Positions 55,001 to 64,000 of a stretch of 64,000 nt of DNA are shown in pieces (the first letter of the stretch is position 1; each line of letters begins with the position of its first letter). The stretch is from positions 5,201,535-5,265,534 of the forward strand of contig PTFA01000028.1 in NCBI GenBank assembly GCA_003342895.1. The letters run 5' to 3'. This DNA comes from Casuarius casuarius (Eukaryota > Chordata > Aves > Casuariiformes > Casuariidae). The position numbers and the translations under genes were made by a program. Below the pieces are notes generated by a model. The model had not been told where the DNA came from. It did not search any database and worked only from the letters and a program-made list of their open reading frames with translations.

Positions 55001-55330
55001 GCCCTTCGGCCTCGCTCCGTGGAGCCCGCCGTGGCCGGGAGCCCGACAGCCGGAGCCTCGCCAAGGCGGCGCGCCCTGCGAGGAGGGGCCCCGCACCGCC
55101 GCGCCCCTGCGAGAGCACACCCGTGCCTGCCAAACTACAGCCCGTTCTGGCCACAAAATCGCTCCAGGTGGCTGCAGCCAAGCTGCAGCTTAGTGAGCGG
55201 CTGCTTGCTGCAGCCACCCCCCCGGCGTTGCGGAGCGGCCCCCCAGCAGCACCCCGCAGGACTGGGACCTGCAACGCAGCCGGGACAAGGACTGGGCTGA
55301 AGAGGAGGCCCCCAGGCGGGCCAGGCCAGG
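54935..55330. promoter_or_regulatory. CpG island, candidate alternative promoter
   Basis: By eye about 38 CpG dinucleotides occur in roughly 395 bases, with GC well over 60 percent. This is the densest CpG cluster in the window. It is flanked by AT-rich sequence with almost no CpG. Such islands commonly mark transcription starts, and LHFPL2 needs an upstream non-coding first exon on the minus strand. I see GT donors on the minus strand (for example after GTGGGAG near 54963) but none is decisive, and part of the left edge looks like an old MIR. The long open frames in this block (up to 188 codons) are an effect of GC richness. Confidence 0.45.
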
Positions 55331-55820
55331 CAGGCTAGGGTGCTCACCCGATACTCAGGTGCTCGTGAAACCCTCTTACCAGTAGCCAGCTCTTCAGTAA
55401 CTGGCTAGAGTCACTTGGCAGGCTTCGGCTATTCTTCTTTCTAAATGTCAAGTGGCTTAAAAATAACAGCTTCTGAAGAGTATTATTAGCGTCCAAATTA
55501 TTGCCCCCAGATTACCACACACTGTGGCACACAAAACAGTAAGTTTACACAAAAAGTACTCTGCTGGAAGAAGGGGAACAGGCTGTCTCAAAGGAAGACA
55601 GCCAAGTTACCCTCTCATGAAGTCTTAAGAGAGAGCAAAACTGTAGATTTTTGTTAAGTCGTTAGCAGATAACATACCACTTGATTTAAATGGTAGATAG
55701 TCTGCGATTGTCTCAGAATGCTGCACGGCCGTCCTGCCCTGCTGCTCTGAAACAAGGCACGTTACATCATGCACACGCACACTCTTTAACCAACAACTGC
55801 TGCTTTTTTTTTTCTTTCTT

Positions 55821-55854
<34 letters not shown>

Positions 55855-57880
55855 CAATCCAACACCTGTTTTCCAGGCCAAAGTTTCATTCAGAATATTG
55901 TCAATATTGTCATAGTTTTGGAAGCTCCAACTATTATATATCAATGAAACAATCATTACAGTTCCCAAATTCCCTTAGAAAATTCCTGTGTTTTTCAGTA
56001 CTCCTGCACCACAAAGGATTCTTCCAATCTAACCAAGAACCTGTTTCTTTTGTGGTTTGAACCTAAAGAAGATGCTCCCTTAAGCACAGTCTTCCCCCCC
56101 ACCAGCAAAGAAATGCAAAATAATTTTAACATCCAAATTCCTATATGTTTAAGACATCTAACAAAGCAACCAAGCATATAGCCAGGGACCAGCTTACTAA
56201 GACATGAACAAGCTGTTACATTCCTTAAAATACAGTTTCAAACTCCCCTATGGTGTCAGGACAAACAGCATTATTTGTCATAAGCATATATTCTGTTTTG
56301 GACTAATTTCCATGTCTTCCTCACAGCTTTCATCTCCACAGATACAGTGATAAAAAAAAAGTAGCTTATAAAATTAAAGCAATGATAGACACTACTGGTT
56401 AGCACAGTTCTTATAAGCCTTCCACCAATGAAAAGATTCGTTTTAAACATGAATCTCTTCTGCGATTCATATAATGATTTTGCTAAGTCACAAAATCTAG
56501 TATTTAGGCCATTCAATGTGACATAAAAGCACAGTTCCTTCTACAAAAACTTGCGTAGCTGAACAATCCTATAAGCAGCCCTGTCATTCACCCAGACCTT
56601 AATTCAAAGCTAAAAAATACCCTTAGAACACACCAGCATGTTTATTTTCAACTGTCCTCCAGCTTGTGTCTCAGACCTGATCTTCAGTCTTGTAAAAAAA
56701 AAAAAAAAAACAAAAAAAACCCCAAACAAACAAAAAAAACCCCTGAACAAAGCACAATTAAATAAAAAAGATGTTCTGAACAAAATTTCATGTGCCTTCC
56801 TTCCTTGAGTGTATATGTAAATCTTGTCATGGAAATAAAAGCACTCAAGTGTTACCTGCCCAGTTTTCCAGCTCTGCAGAACAACTTGCAGTTTCCACAG
56901 CCCTCTGCAAAAAGCCCTAAGCCACTTCAGCCCATCCAGCCGGCTCTTCCAGTTGGGAGGTCACAAGCCAAGGGAGAGATGACCCTTTGATGCTAACGCC
57001 AGGAAGGGGAAATGAGGGAGCCACTGTTCGGTAAGAGTTAAAAATTATACTCCGTGTGCAGATGGAAGAAATAGCAGGCCTCGAGGGCATTGGGAATTCA
57101 ACAGCAACTAAGAAAAAAGTTAACTGTGGTTTTATTCACCACAAAGAAGCTTTTCTTTGCCTTTTTAATTTTCATCATTTTAGGCTTACTCTGGAGCCAA
57201 TTTGTTTAAGCACTGCTATGGACTATCTTCTTTTCAGAAAATCAGTCTGTCCTGGTCATACGACAAATAGCACCTTAGGGTTTTATTGGTTCTTACCCAT
57301 TAGCTTTTCCTGAAGCTGATAATAGTCCTGTTTGAAGACTGTCACAGCACACTTTGTAAGAAGTTCTACTTATCTTTAAAGGACATTTCCTAGAGTATTC
57401 CATCTGGTGAGGTTCTGTATACCTGAGAAATAATTTGTTTACAAGTTATGAGCTCCTAGGGTTAACATTCTATTTCCCTAGATTTCTACTCTTCTTTTTA
57501 CTGCCTAAGACGCTCTATTGTGAAAGGCTGTCCCTGTACACACATGCGCATGAACAGGAGAACTGCATCTAAAGTCCCAGACTCAGAGGAAAGGGAGAAA
57601 AAAAAAATTTCTCTCTGCTTTTCCTTTCCTTTTCAAGGTTATTATAATTAATTCTTAAAAAAAAGACATCGATTGCTACCTCTACCATTTCCTGTACAAA
57701 GGCACCTGAAAGGCTGAACTGGAATGTCATAGGCCAGTTTTGGACCCAAATCACAGGCTTGCAGAATACTCCAACAAGGACTCCAGTTACATGGGGCAGG
57801 GGGAGGGTTACCCAACCTTTTTACCCCTCTTCCCCAGCTGGGGTTAAGTTGACAGACCACAGAAACTTTTAAAGTTTACA
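55331..57880. other. Intronic, no gene seen
   Basis: It contains a pyrimidine tract with a pure T run (55804-55854) and an A-rich run with a 17-base A stretch (56694-56739). No coding or RNA gene is recognised. Confidence 0.6.
55804..55854. repeat. Long poly(T)/TTTC tract
   Basis: A T run broken by a few CTTT units, then 32 uninterrupted T (55823-55854). No AATAAA lies just before it on the minus strand, so it is not clearly the tail of a retrocopy. Confidence 0.9.
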
Positions 57881-57882
57881 GG

Positions 57883-58032
57883 TTGCCCAGGAGCCTTCAT
57901 CCCAGGAAATATTCGTAATTCAGCTGGACAAGACACTGAGCAACTAGATTCAAGCCAGCCCTGCTGTGAGCAGGGCATAGGGCCAGATGATCTATAGCAG
58001 TCCCTTCTAACTTGTATTATTCTATGATTCTA
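57883..58032 (+). mobile_element. CR1 LINE 3' tail
   Basis: GGTTGCCCAGGAGCCTTCATC, AGCTGGACAAGACACTGAGC, GCCAGATGATCTATAG, GTCCCTTCTAACTTG and the terminus ATTCTATGATTCTA follow the CR1 3' UTR in order. Only about 150 bases are present, so it is strongly 5'-truncated. Plus strand, antisense to LHFPL2. Confidence 0.88.
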
Positions 58033-58589
58033 ACTAAAAATAACTGAATATAAATCATATGCAGATATGTTTTCCTCGAATATGGATGCCTGGCCTTCCT
58101 AGCTTGCATGTTTTCTTTCCCTGATTGACCTTTACATTCCCAAAGGTAGGTAGGTATTGAATGTGCAAGAAAGTTTATGATAATCATAAGATCTTTGATG
58201 TCTTCTCCTTTCACTTTTACCAATACCCGTGGGAGTGAATGAAGATTCTTTGCTTTCCTAGTGTTTTCCAATTGAGAGACTGAGATAGGAATCAGTTCAT
58301 TTAACTTGTATTTGCTGTATATTATAAATTACAAAAAGCCCATGGTACTTTCTCAATGAATAATTTTTTAGTTGAAGATGTTTTGATGAAAGGAATGAAT
58401 TAGAAAAAAATGTTACTTACAATTCAGGTCATATGCTCCACCTGATTTAGACATTTTTAAAGTTTACTGGCAATTCAAACTCCTGGAGAATGCCTATCTA
58501 ATATACATACATTGTTCTGAGAAGAGAAAGACCTTCAAAAACATCTCATGGCTGCTCTCAGGTCTGCTAAATCCTGAAGATATGGGGGT

Positions 58590-59145
58590 GAAGAATGCCA
58601 GTGTAATTTTACAATGTATCAAAAAGGTTATCACCAGCCCAGAGGGAAGTATTTATCAGTAGCTTAAAGGCTCTTGTGAAATCTTACCTTGAACACTGCA
58701 TAGAATTATTATCCATATCTGGTGTGGGGGGACATTTAAGTTGGATTAGACACAGAGAAGGACCACCGGCCTGAACAAGGGAAAGGAGGGCTGAGAAAAC
58801 ATAAGAGATTTTGGCTCCTTTAGCCTAACAAAATGATGATGATAAAAAGGAGATAATTGTTTCCTACAGTTACTGTAGATGAAGAAATAGCAAGGAGAGA
58901 GAAGAAATACTTAACTTAAAAGCCAATGTTGGCACAGGAACAAACAGACGTAAACTGACCATGAATAAGTTTAAGTTTCAGGTTAAAAGATTTCTAAACG
59001 TTCTGAAAGACCAAGATTCTGCAATAGCCTTTGAACGAGAGAAGTTAGGCAGGAAACCTAACTAGTTTTAAGTTAGAGGTTGACAATATCATGAAAGGAA
59101 TTACATACAACCTGGTTGTCTGTAATACCAAGGGAACAAACTCAC
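58590..59145 (+). repeat. Old CR1-type LINE fragment
   Basis: Pieces in the expected order are GAAGAATGCCAGTGTAATTT, GAACACTGCATAGAATTATT, ACACAGAGAAGGACCACCGG, TTTAGCCTAACAAAATGATG, GGCACAGGAACAAACAGACG and GGTTAAAAGATTTCTAAACG. This corresponds to the end of ORF2 of an older CR1 subfamily. Heavily diverged. Plus strand. Confidence 0.65.
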
Positions 59146-61845
59146 TAAGGTGGCCTTTCTCATCCAAAGTTCTTTGTATTTATGAGAATATGCTCATGTA
59201 TCCTTGAATCAGCTCTCAAATTAATATTTAATACTGTAAACCACCCAAACCCCCACTGTTAAAAAGAAGATACAATGTTGTAAATCCATTTAAAATTGTA
59301 TCAAAGCATTAAGCATCAAAAATGCAGTTTCTCATCTGAGCATTACAAAACCCGTTAGGTTACAGAACTACTAGATGTACCCCATGATTTTCCTCATTAA
59401 AAGCAGCAGACAACTGCATTTATTAAAAATGTTGACCATGCACAAGGTGTTTACATCAGCTACATTCATAAAGTCCTTTTTAAAGAACATGAAATCGCCA
59501 TTTATAGCACTCTAGACAGAGCCTAAAAAACAAGACATGGTGGTATAAAGCTGTTTATTCTGAATATTATTAGCTCTTCTTTTTTGTGAACTGTATAAAC
59601 AAAGTAATATCCATGCAAAAATTTTTTTGAAACAAAACATGAAAAATGAAGGTCAAACAGACCTCCCTGCAAACAAAAACGAAAGGGAGAAAAACGGTCA
59701 CTTCACAGAGCACAAACCTTAGAGAATCCATATAAAAGATTCTGTAAGAACACAGGAACTTTACTATATCCCTCACAGAAAACTGGCCTCTGTAACAAAC
59801 TAAGAGGCAACACTTCTTTCGAATGCATAACAACTACGTCTGAAAGTTCCTCTTGTTCTCTGAATCTCTCAAATCATTGTTTTGTGCTATTTTATTAGCA
59901 ATGAGCATTTTAACAGACTTCGGCCATTTTCTTGCTAACGGAGTACATGCAATAATGCATGTGCAATGTGAACAGTTAAGGGACAGCCAACAAAGCAGTG
60001 AGATGGAGGGTATAAGCACTCCCACCATTCCCACTCCTTGGAAGGCGGGAAGGATGTGTCACAACCACTCTTCTCATGCCCCACTTCAGGTTTTTGGGCC
60101 AACTCTACTGTTTTCCCAAGAAAAACCATCTGCAGCTGAACTCACAGCTCTCTTAAGCCTTCAACTTCAATATAACAATGCTAATTTTAAAACTTCCAAG
60201 GGGGCCTCTGGATTTCACTATTGAACCCTGAAACAAGGTATAATCTTATCTGTTTAATCAAGTTTCTCTTTGTCAAAATTTAAGAAGTAACAAATTCAGG
60301 TTTTTCCCCCCCTTTTTTTCAGGTTGAAGGCAGCAAATTATTTCCACGTTACATTAAATCAAATATTTGCAAATAATCTATTTGCAAATAATCTAATAAG
60401 CTACATGTTTTAATAACAGTTCCAGTTCTGCATCAATTGAAAATGCAGACTCCTACCAATAGTCACTATTTTTCAAGACCTATACATATAGGAGAGAAGG
60501 CAATCATACTGGGAAAAATGATGCATAGCCCAGTTTCTATGAGCTTTCTTATCATTTATAACAAATTCATCCCAAGAACAAGAATCAGACAATTCCTTAG
60601 GTCTGACTGTTCAGTGCACTCATTCAATATCATAATTCTGTAAAGTTTGAAGCTGTAAGTTCCAGAGTCCCTAAGTACTAACTTTTTCTCTGCAATACCT
60701 ACAATTTTCTGATGCATTTGTATTGACTTTATTTCTAAAGGATTTTTCCAAGGATGGTTGAGTTTTAGAATGCAACATGAATAAATTTTCTTATATAATT
60801 TCTTTCTTACGGTATTCCAGCAACTGAACACTGACTCAAAATCTCTTACAAGAACAGTTGGCTGGTTTAAATCATTGCCTTTGAAAGTGCAAAGACAATA
60901 TGGAGCTACTTTACTCCCCAGTATCCTTTATAGTATTAAAAACTTTTCAAATAAAGGAAGAAAATTACACATGTACACACATTCTCTCTCCTATTCATAT
61001 ATATTGCACATACACATACATGTAATATTCCCCAGCTCAATTCAGGTGGTTCCCAGAGGTTTTAGCATTTGAAAAGCAGTTATATCTATGAAACAGACCC
61101 TTTTCTTGTTCATTTATTAGCACTGTTTTCAAAGGCTTGTTCAGAGAATGAAGCACAAGAAAAATGCAAAGTCTCCACTACGCTCCACTAACAAAGTATC
61201 CAATCAGTTCCCACTGAGTTCTAGTTCTTTTTGTGTCCACATGTAAGTGATTAAGAATACATTGTTTGAAACTTAATTCCACATCTGTTGTTCTGCAGGA
61301 CTTGGAAAACAGATGAATTTTTCTGACAATTATTTGCAGAGTATAATCACAAGCATCTGTAATGGTATGCTCAAGTGCAAGAAGAAAACACCATGAATCC
61401 AAGAAGGTTTTTTGCTGAATATTTTTGTTTCCTTACTAAGTAAGATTTAAAAAAAAGTTATCAGATGGAAATCATTAATAATTGCTTGAGAAGCCATCCA
61501 CTGTAACTCAAAACAAGCAAAATCCAGCTTTCCTTCCTAAAACTCTTTGTTTCACCTCCCAGTAGTTTACCCATACAGCCAAAATCCATTTTATGTTCTG
61601 TCAGGTAACTTTTAAAAATTATGCAGAAGTGAAGTGACAAAAGTCCACAGAACTACAACACAGAAAATACATGGTTTTTTCATAGACCGCTACAGTTGTG
61701 ACACAACTTTCAATGCTATTAGTTGCAAGAGTCAGCCTGTTTTCAATGGATGGACGTGTAAGTGATAAGGATATATTTTCTTGAAATCTCTATCTATGAA
61801 ATACTGATAACCACGGAAAAGAAGAATAGGAAACTCTTGGCTTAT
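59146..61845. other. Intronic, no gene seen
   Basis: AT-rich sequence. It holds a 15-base perfect tandem duplication (60364-60393). Open frames (such as 123 codons at 59853-60224) match nothing known. Confidence 0.6.
60364..60393. repeat. Two perfect copies of a 15-base unit containing ATTTGCAAAT
   Basis: The unit TATTTGCAAATAATC occurs twice head to tail. Each copy contains the perfect palindrome ATTTGCAAAT, one base away from the POU octamer ATGCAAAT and similar to C/EBP sites. Binding is inferred only. Confidence 0.8.
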
Positions 61846-61849
61846 TTTA

Positions 61850-62195
61850 GAACGCCAGCACTGACAGCATCAAAGGATACTGGGGAACGCAAGCTTCAAG
61901 AAAGCACTTCCTCATGGAAGGTGCAGTTGTGCTGAGGAAATCTGCTGCAGCTTGTCGTGAATGTGAAATTTCACATTTGCTCAAGAAACTACTGGACATG
62001 TTAATGGAGGAAAGATCCACTGAATACTATTAAACACAAAACCGTCTTCTTAGAGGACTGAGTAAGTTCTCAAAATGTAGAGCAGTGGAGGCTATGAAAG
62101 CATGAACTTAAGATTGCTCTGTACTCAAGGCCACTGGCCATCAGACACTGGGCTTAATGAACCTCTGGACTACACTGGTATTTGTGGCCTTATGA
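61850..62195 (+). repeat. Old CR1/L3-like LINE 3' fragment
   Basis: AAGCACTTCCTCATGGAAGG, ATGGAGGAAAGATCCACTGA, TACTATTAAACACAAAACCG, GGCCACTGGCCATCAGACAC and TGGGCTTAATGAACCTCTGG follow the order of the 3' end of the older CR1/L3 group ('gatactgggctagatggacc' near the end). Plus strand. Confidence 0.6.
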
Positions 62196-63771
62196 CCTTA
62201 GCTTGGACCTCTGACCTATACATATAACAAGTGCAGGAGCAACCTTAGCTACAGTGACTGAGGAAGCTATGGAGGGCTCAGGGTAACTGAAAGGAACACT
62301 TTGACCCTTTTTAAATTATTTTTATTTTTTTTTAAACTTAATGCTGAGCTTAAAGTAACAATTAGTCACCTATGAGGACAAGTCAAGGAAAGGCCAAAAT
62401 TTTAGTTCAGTTACAGCAAACTGATGAGTTAGTTAAAGAAACCAGACACTACTGCCAACTCCTACAACTTTACTGTGAACTTCCCAATACTTGGTGTTTT
62501 CTGAAAACCACGAATGCCAGACTTAAGTGATTACCTCACATAATAAAAGAAGGTGCTTTCAATCTTTTCTCCACAGTCATTAGAACTACAAATATGGATG
62601 ACAACATAAGCACAACCAAAGAAAAAAGAAAAAAGCCACCCACAATAAAACCTCCAAGCCCAAAAAATACAGAATTTAAATCACTTTCTTTGTAAAATGA
62701 TGAGTTTTTTATGTCATTATTTTGGGTTCTGATCCCCTCTTCCTTCTTCTTTTTTTTTTTTTTCTTTCTTTTTTTTTTTTCCCCCAAAGTTTACTGGTAT
62801 TGGCAACAGTGGAAACAAAATTAAAACTCAGAATTCTCCTATGTGGCCAAACAGCCTCAAATGTGCCAAAACACTGAGTCACCTTGGATGGAATAGACGA
62901 GGGACTTAAACAAGAACCTGCCAGGCTTCCTGAAGAGGGAAAGGAGAACAGGAGCAGAAGAAAGCAAGGTCAACTAATAGAATGCTTATAAGTTACGTTA
63001 AGTGGAAGGTATAAAAGGAAAGAAAAAAGTCTGTTTTCCACAGCAAATGACATAGTTGGGTTTTAAAGTTTTCTGCTAAGCAAAATTGTTAACCGACATT
63101 AATTAATTAGGACTTAGATTTAAAATGCATAGGATAACTGAGTGCATAAGTCAGAAGGCACGAAATGGTCTGCTCTCTATGATTATTATATATATCCAGC
63201 TTCATTATGTAACTCACAGAATGGTACAAAGGAAATACTATTAATACAGAAGATGCATTTTGCTTTGGAAGAAACATTTCTAACAAATCTGTATTAAAGC
63301 CCTGAAAATTAAAAGGATAAACAATATTGTTTGACTAAGGATTAAAACACACCAAATACCCTTATTTATACATAAAAAGTAGTCAAGCAGTGCAAGCACG
63401 ACTATCATATCCATCAGTTTACTGTAAACAATAACTTTGACTTTTATTCTTTCATTTAAAATGATCTAATATTGTAGAGAATCACTGAAGGCTTCCTGTT
63501 GGTAAAGGAAGATTGGACACATCTACAGCCATTAACAGTCTGCAGAAAAAGATCAGGTGAAAAAATAAAACTCTCTCCCCCACCTCCATCCCACTCACGG
63601 CAGGACAGCACTGAGGTACAGGTCACCTGTCAGCGTGCTTTGAACACCAGGGCTCTCCCTGCACAGATGTTTCCCAACTTGTCTTCCATGTGCTATGGGC
63701 ACTGGAAGACATGTACCTTTAATTCTTTTAGTTTGAGCATCCTCTGCCAATACAGTTTCCTAAAAAACACA
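62196..63771. other. Intronic or upstream, no gene seen
   Basis: It has a T/TTTC tract at about 62748-62780 and otherwise AT-rich sequence without recognised features. Confidence 0.6.
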
Positions 63772-63776
63772 GCATG

Positions 63777-63814
<38 letters not shown>
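63772..63814. repeat. CA microsatellite within a 43-base alternating purine-pyrimidine tract
   Basis: (CA)14 at 63787-63814 is preceded by GCATGCGCGCACATA, which continues the strict alternation without a break from 63772. The GCGCGC core strengthens the tendency to form left-handed Z-DNA. Confidence 0.9.
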
Positions 63815-63817
<3 letters not shown>

Positions 63818-64000
63818 AGATAAAAAAAAAATATATAACCCCCACATATTTATACCCGAAAGAATATAAACACATACACTTTGAAGATTCCTATAGCTTT
63901 TTTCTCTGCTAGTGTGACCAAAAGGCTAAATGAAATTCAATACACATAGGAGTCCCATGGGTCTCTTCCACTTTGTCCTTCTGTAATTGTACTAAAAGCT
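63815..64000. other. Right edge, nothing recognised
   Basis: AT-rich sequence with an A run and no gene or repeat that I can identify. Confidence 0.6.

Larger units (their letters stand above)
2212..64000 (-). other. LHFPL2: Probable long 5' intron of LHFPL2 (possibly including upstream sequence at the right)
   Basis: No coding exon is recognisable over about 62 kb. The coding exon has an upstream acceptor, so an intron must run from 2212 to a non-coding exon. In human, LHFPL2 has non-coding 5' exon(s) far upstream and its neighbour ARSB lies well beyond; an empty interval fits that arrangement. I could not place the upstream exon or promoter, so the right limit of the intron is unknown and the call for the far right is inference. 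Confidence 0.65.

Noticed and set aside
54772..55338. 188-codon open frame and overlapping frames on both strands in the CpG island
   Set aside because: All frames are long because GC-rich DNA has few stop codons; composition is Ala/Pro/Arg-rich with no family resemblance.
55690..55947. Frame containing a long poly-Phe run
   Set aside because: It is the translation of a poly(T) tract.
55804..56600. Poly(T) tract as the poly(A) tail of a minus-strand processed pseudogene
   Set aside because: No polyadenylation signal next to it and no coding-like sequence in the adjoining minus-strand DNA.
62536..62787. Minus frame with poly-Lys start and a hydrophobic stretch
   Set aside because: The Lys run is the complement of a T/C tract; the rest has no known relatives.
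1..64000. CRISPR arrays, operons, ribosomal RNA, tRNA genes or other prokaryote-type systems
   Set aside because: No regularly spaced repeats, no clustered coding frames with ribosome binding sites, and no rRNA or clear tRNA cloverleaf; the content is vertebrate intronic DNA.

Overview
This is a stretch of vertebrate nuclear DNA, most likely from a bird. It is AT-rich and shows large introns, splice signals, sparse interspersed repeats and CA/TG microsatellites. The youngest repeats are CR1 (chicken repeat 1) retrotransposon fragments with the typical 3' terminus (ATTCTATGATTCTGA at 52306-52320). CR1 also occurs in turtles and crocodilians, but the low repeat density favours a bird. In birds the segment homologous to human chromosome 5q lies on the Z chromosome, so Z linkage is likely; this is inferred from synteny knowledge, not read from the sequence.

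The only protein-coding gene I can identify is LHFPL2 on the minus strand. Its first coding exon (1744-2173, plus about 38 bases of 5' UTR up to 2211) encodes residues 1-143 and one base of codon 144 of a four-pass membrane protein. It has a good splice donor and acceptor. The remaining exons of the protein were not found in 1-1743 and must lie beyond the left edge.

From 2212 to 64000 I see no convincing coding exon. The simplest reading is that this is the long intron separating the non-coding first exon(s) from the first coding exon, possibly reaching upstream sequence at the far right. It holds five CR1-type fragments (about 21985, 51570, 57883, 58590 and 61850), all on the plus strand and so antisense to LHFPL2. 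It also holds several old MIR-like SINE remnants on both strands and scattered pieces of an ancient amniote repeat. There are two compact CpG-rich patches (6180-6430 and 54935-55330), two strong G-quadruplex motifs (39242-39266 and 41125-41143), a 43-base alternating purine-pyrimidine tract at 63772-63814, and homopolymer and simple repeats.

I found no new biological system. The items most worth a second look are the nested inverted repeats in the CpG-rich patch at 6244-6306, the 395-base CpG island at 54935-55330 as a possible alternative promoter, an unusually long 262-codon open frame at 13446-14234, and a frame-shifted, Ser-rich coding-like chain on the minus strand at 16510-17340 that may be an old pseudogene.
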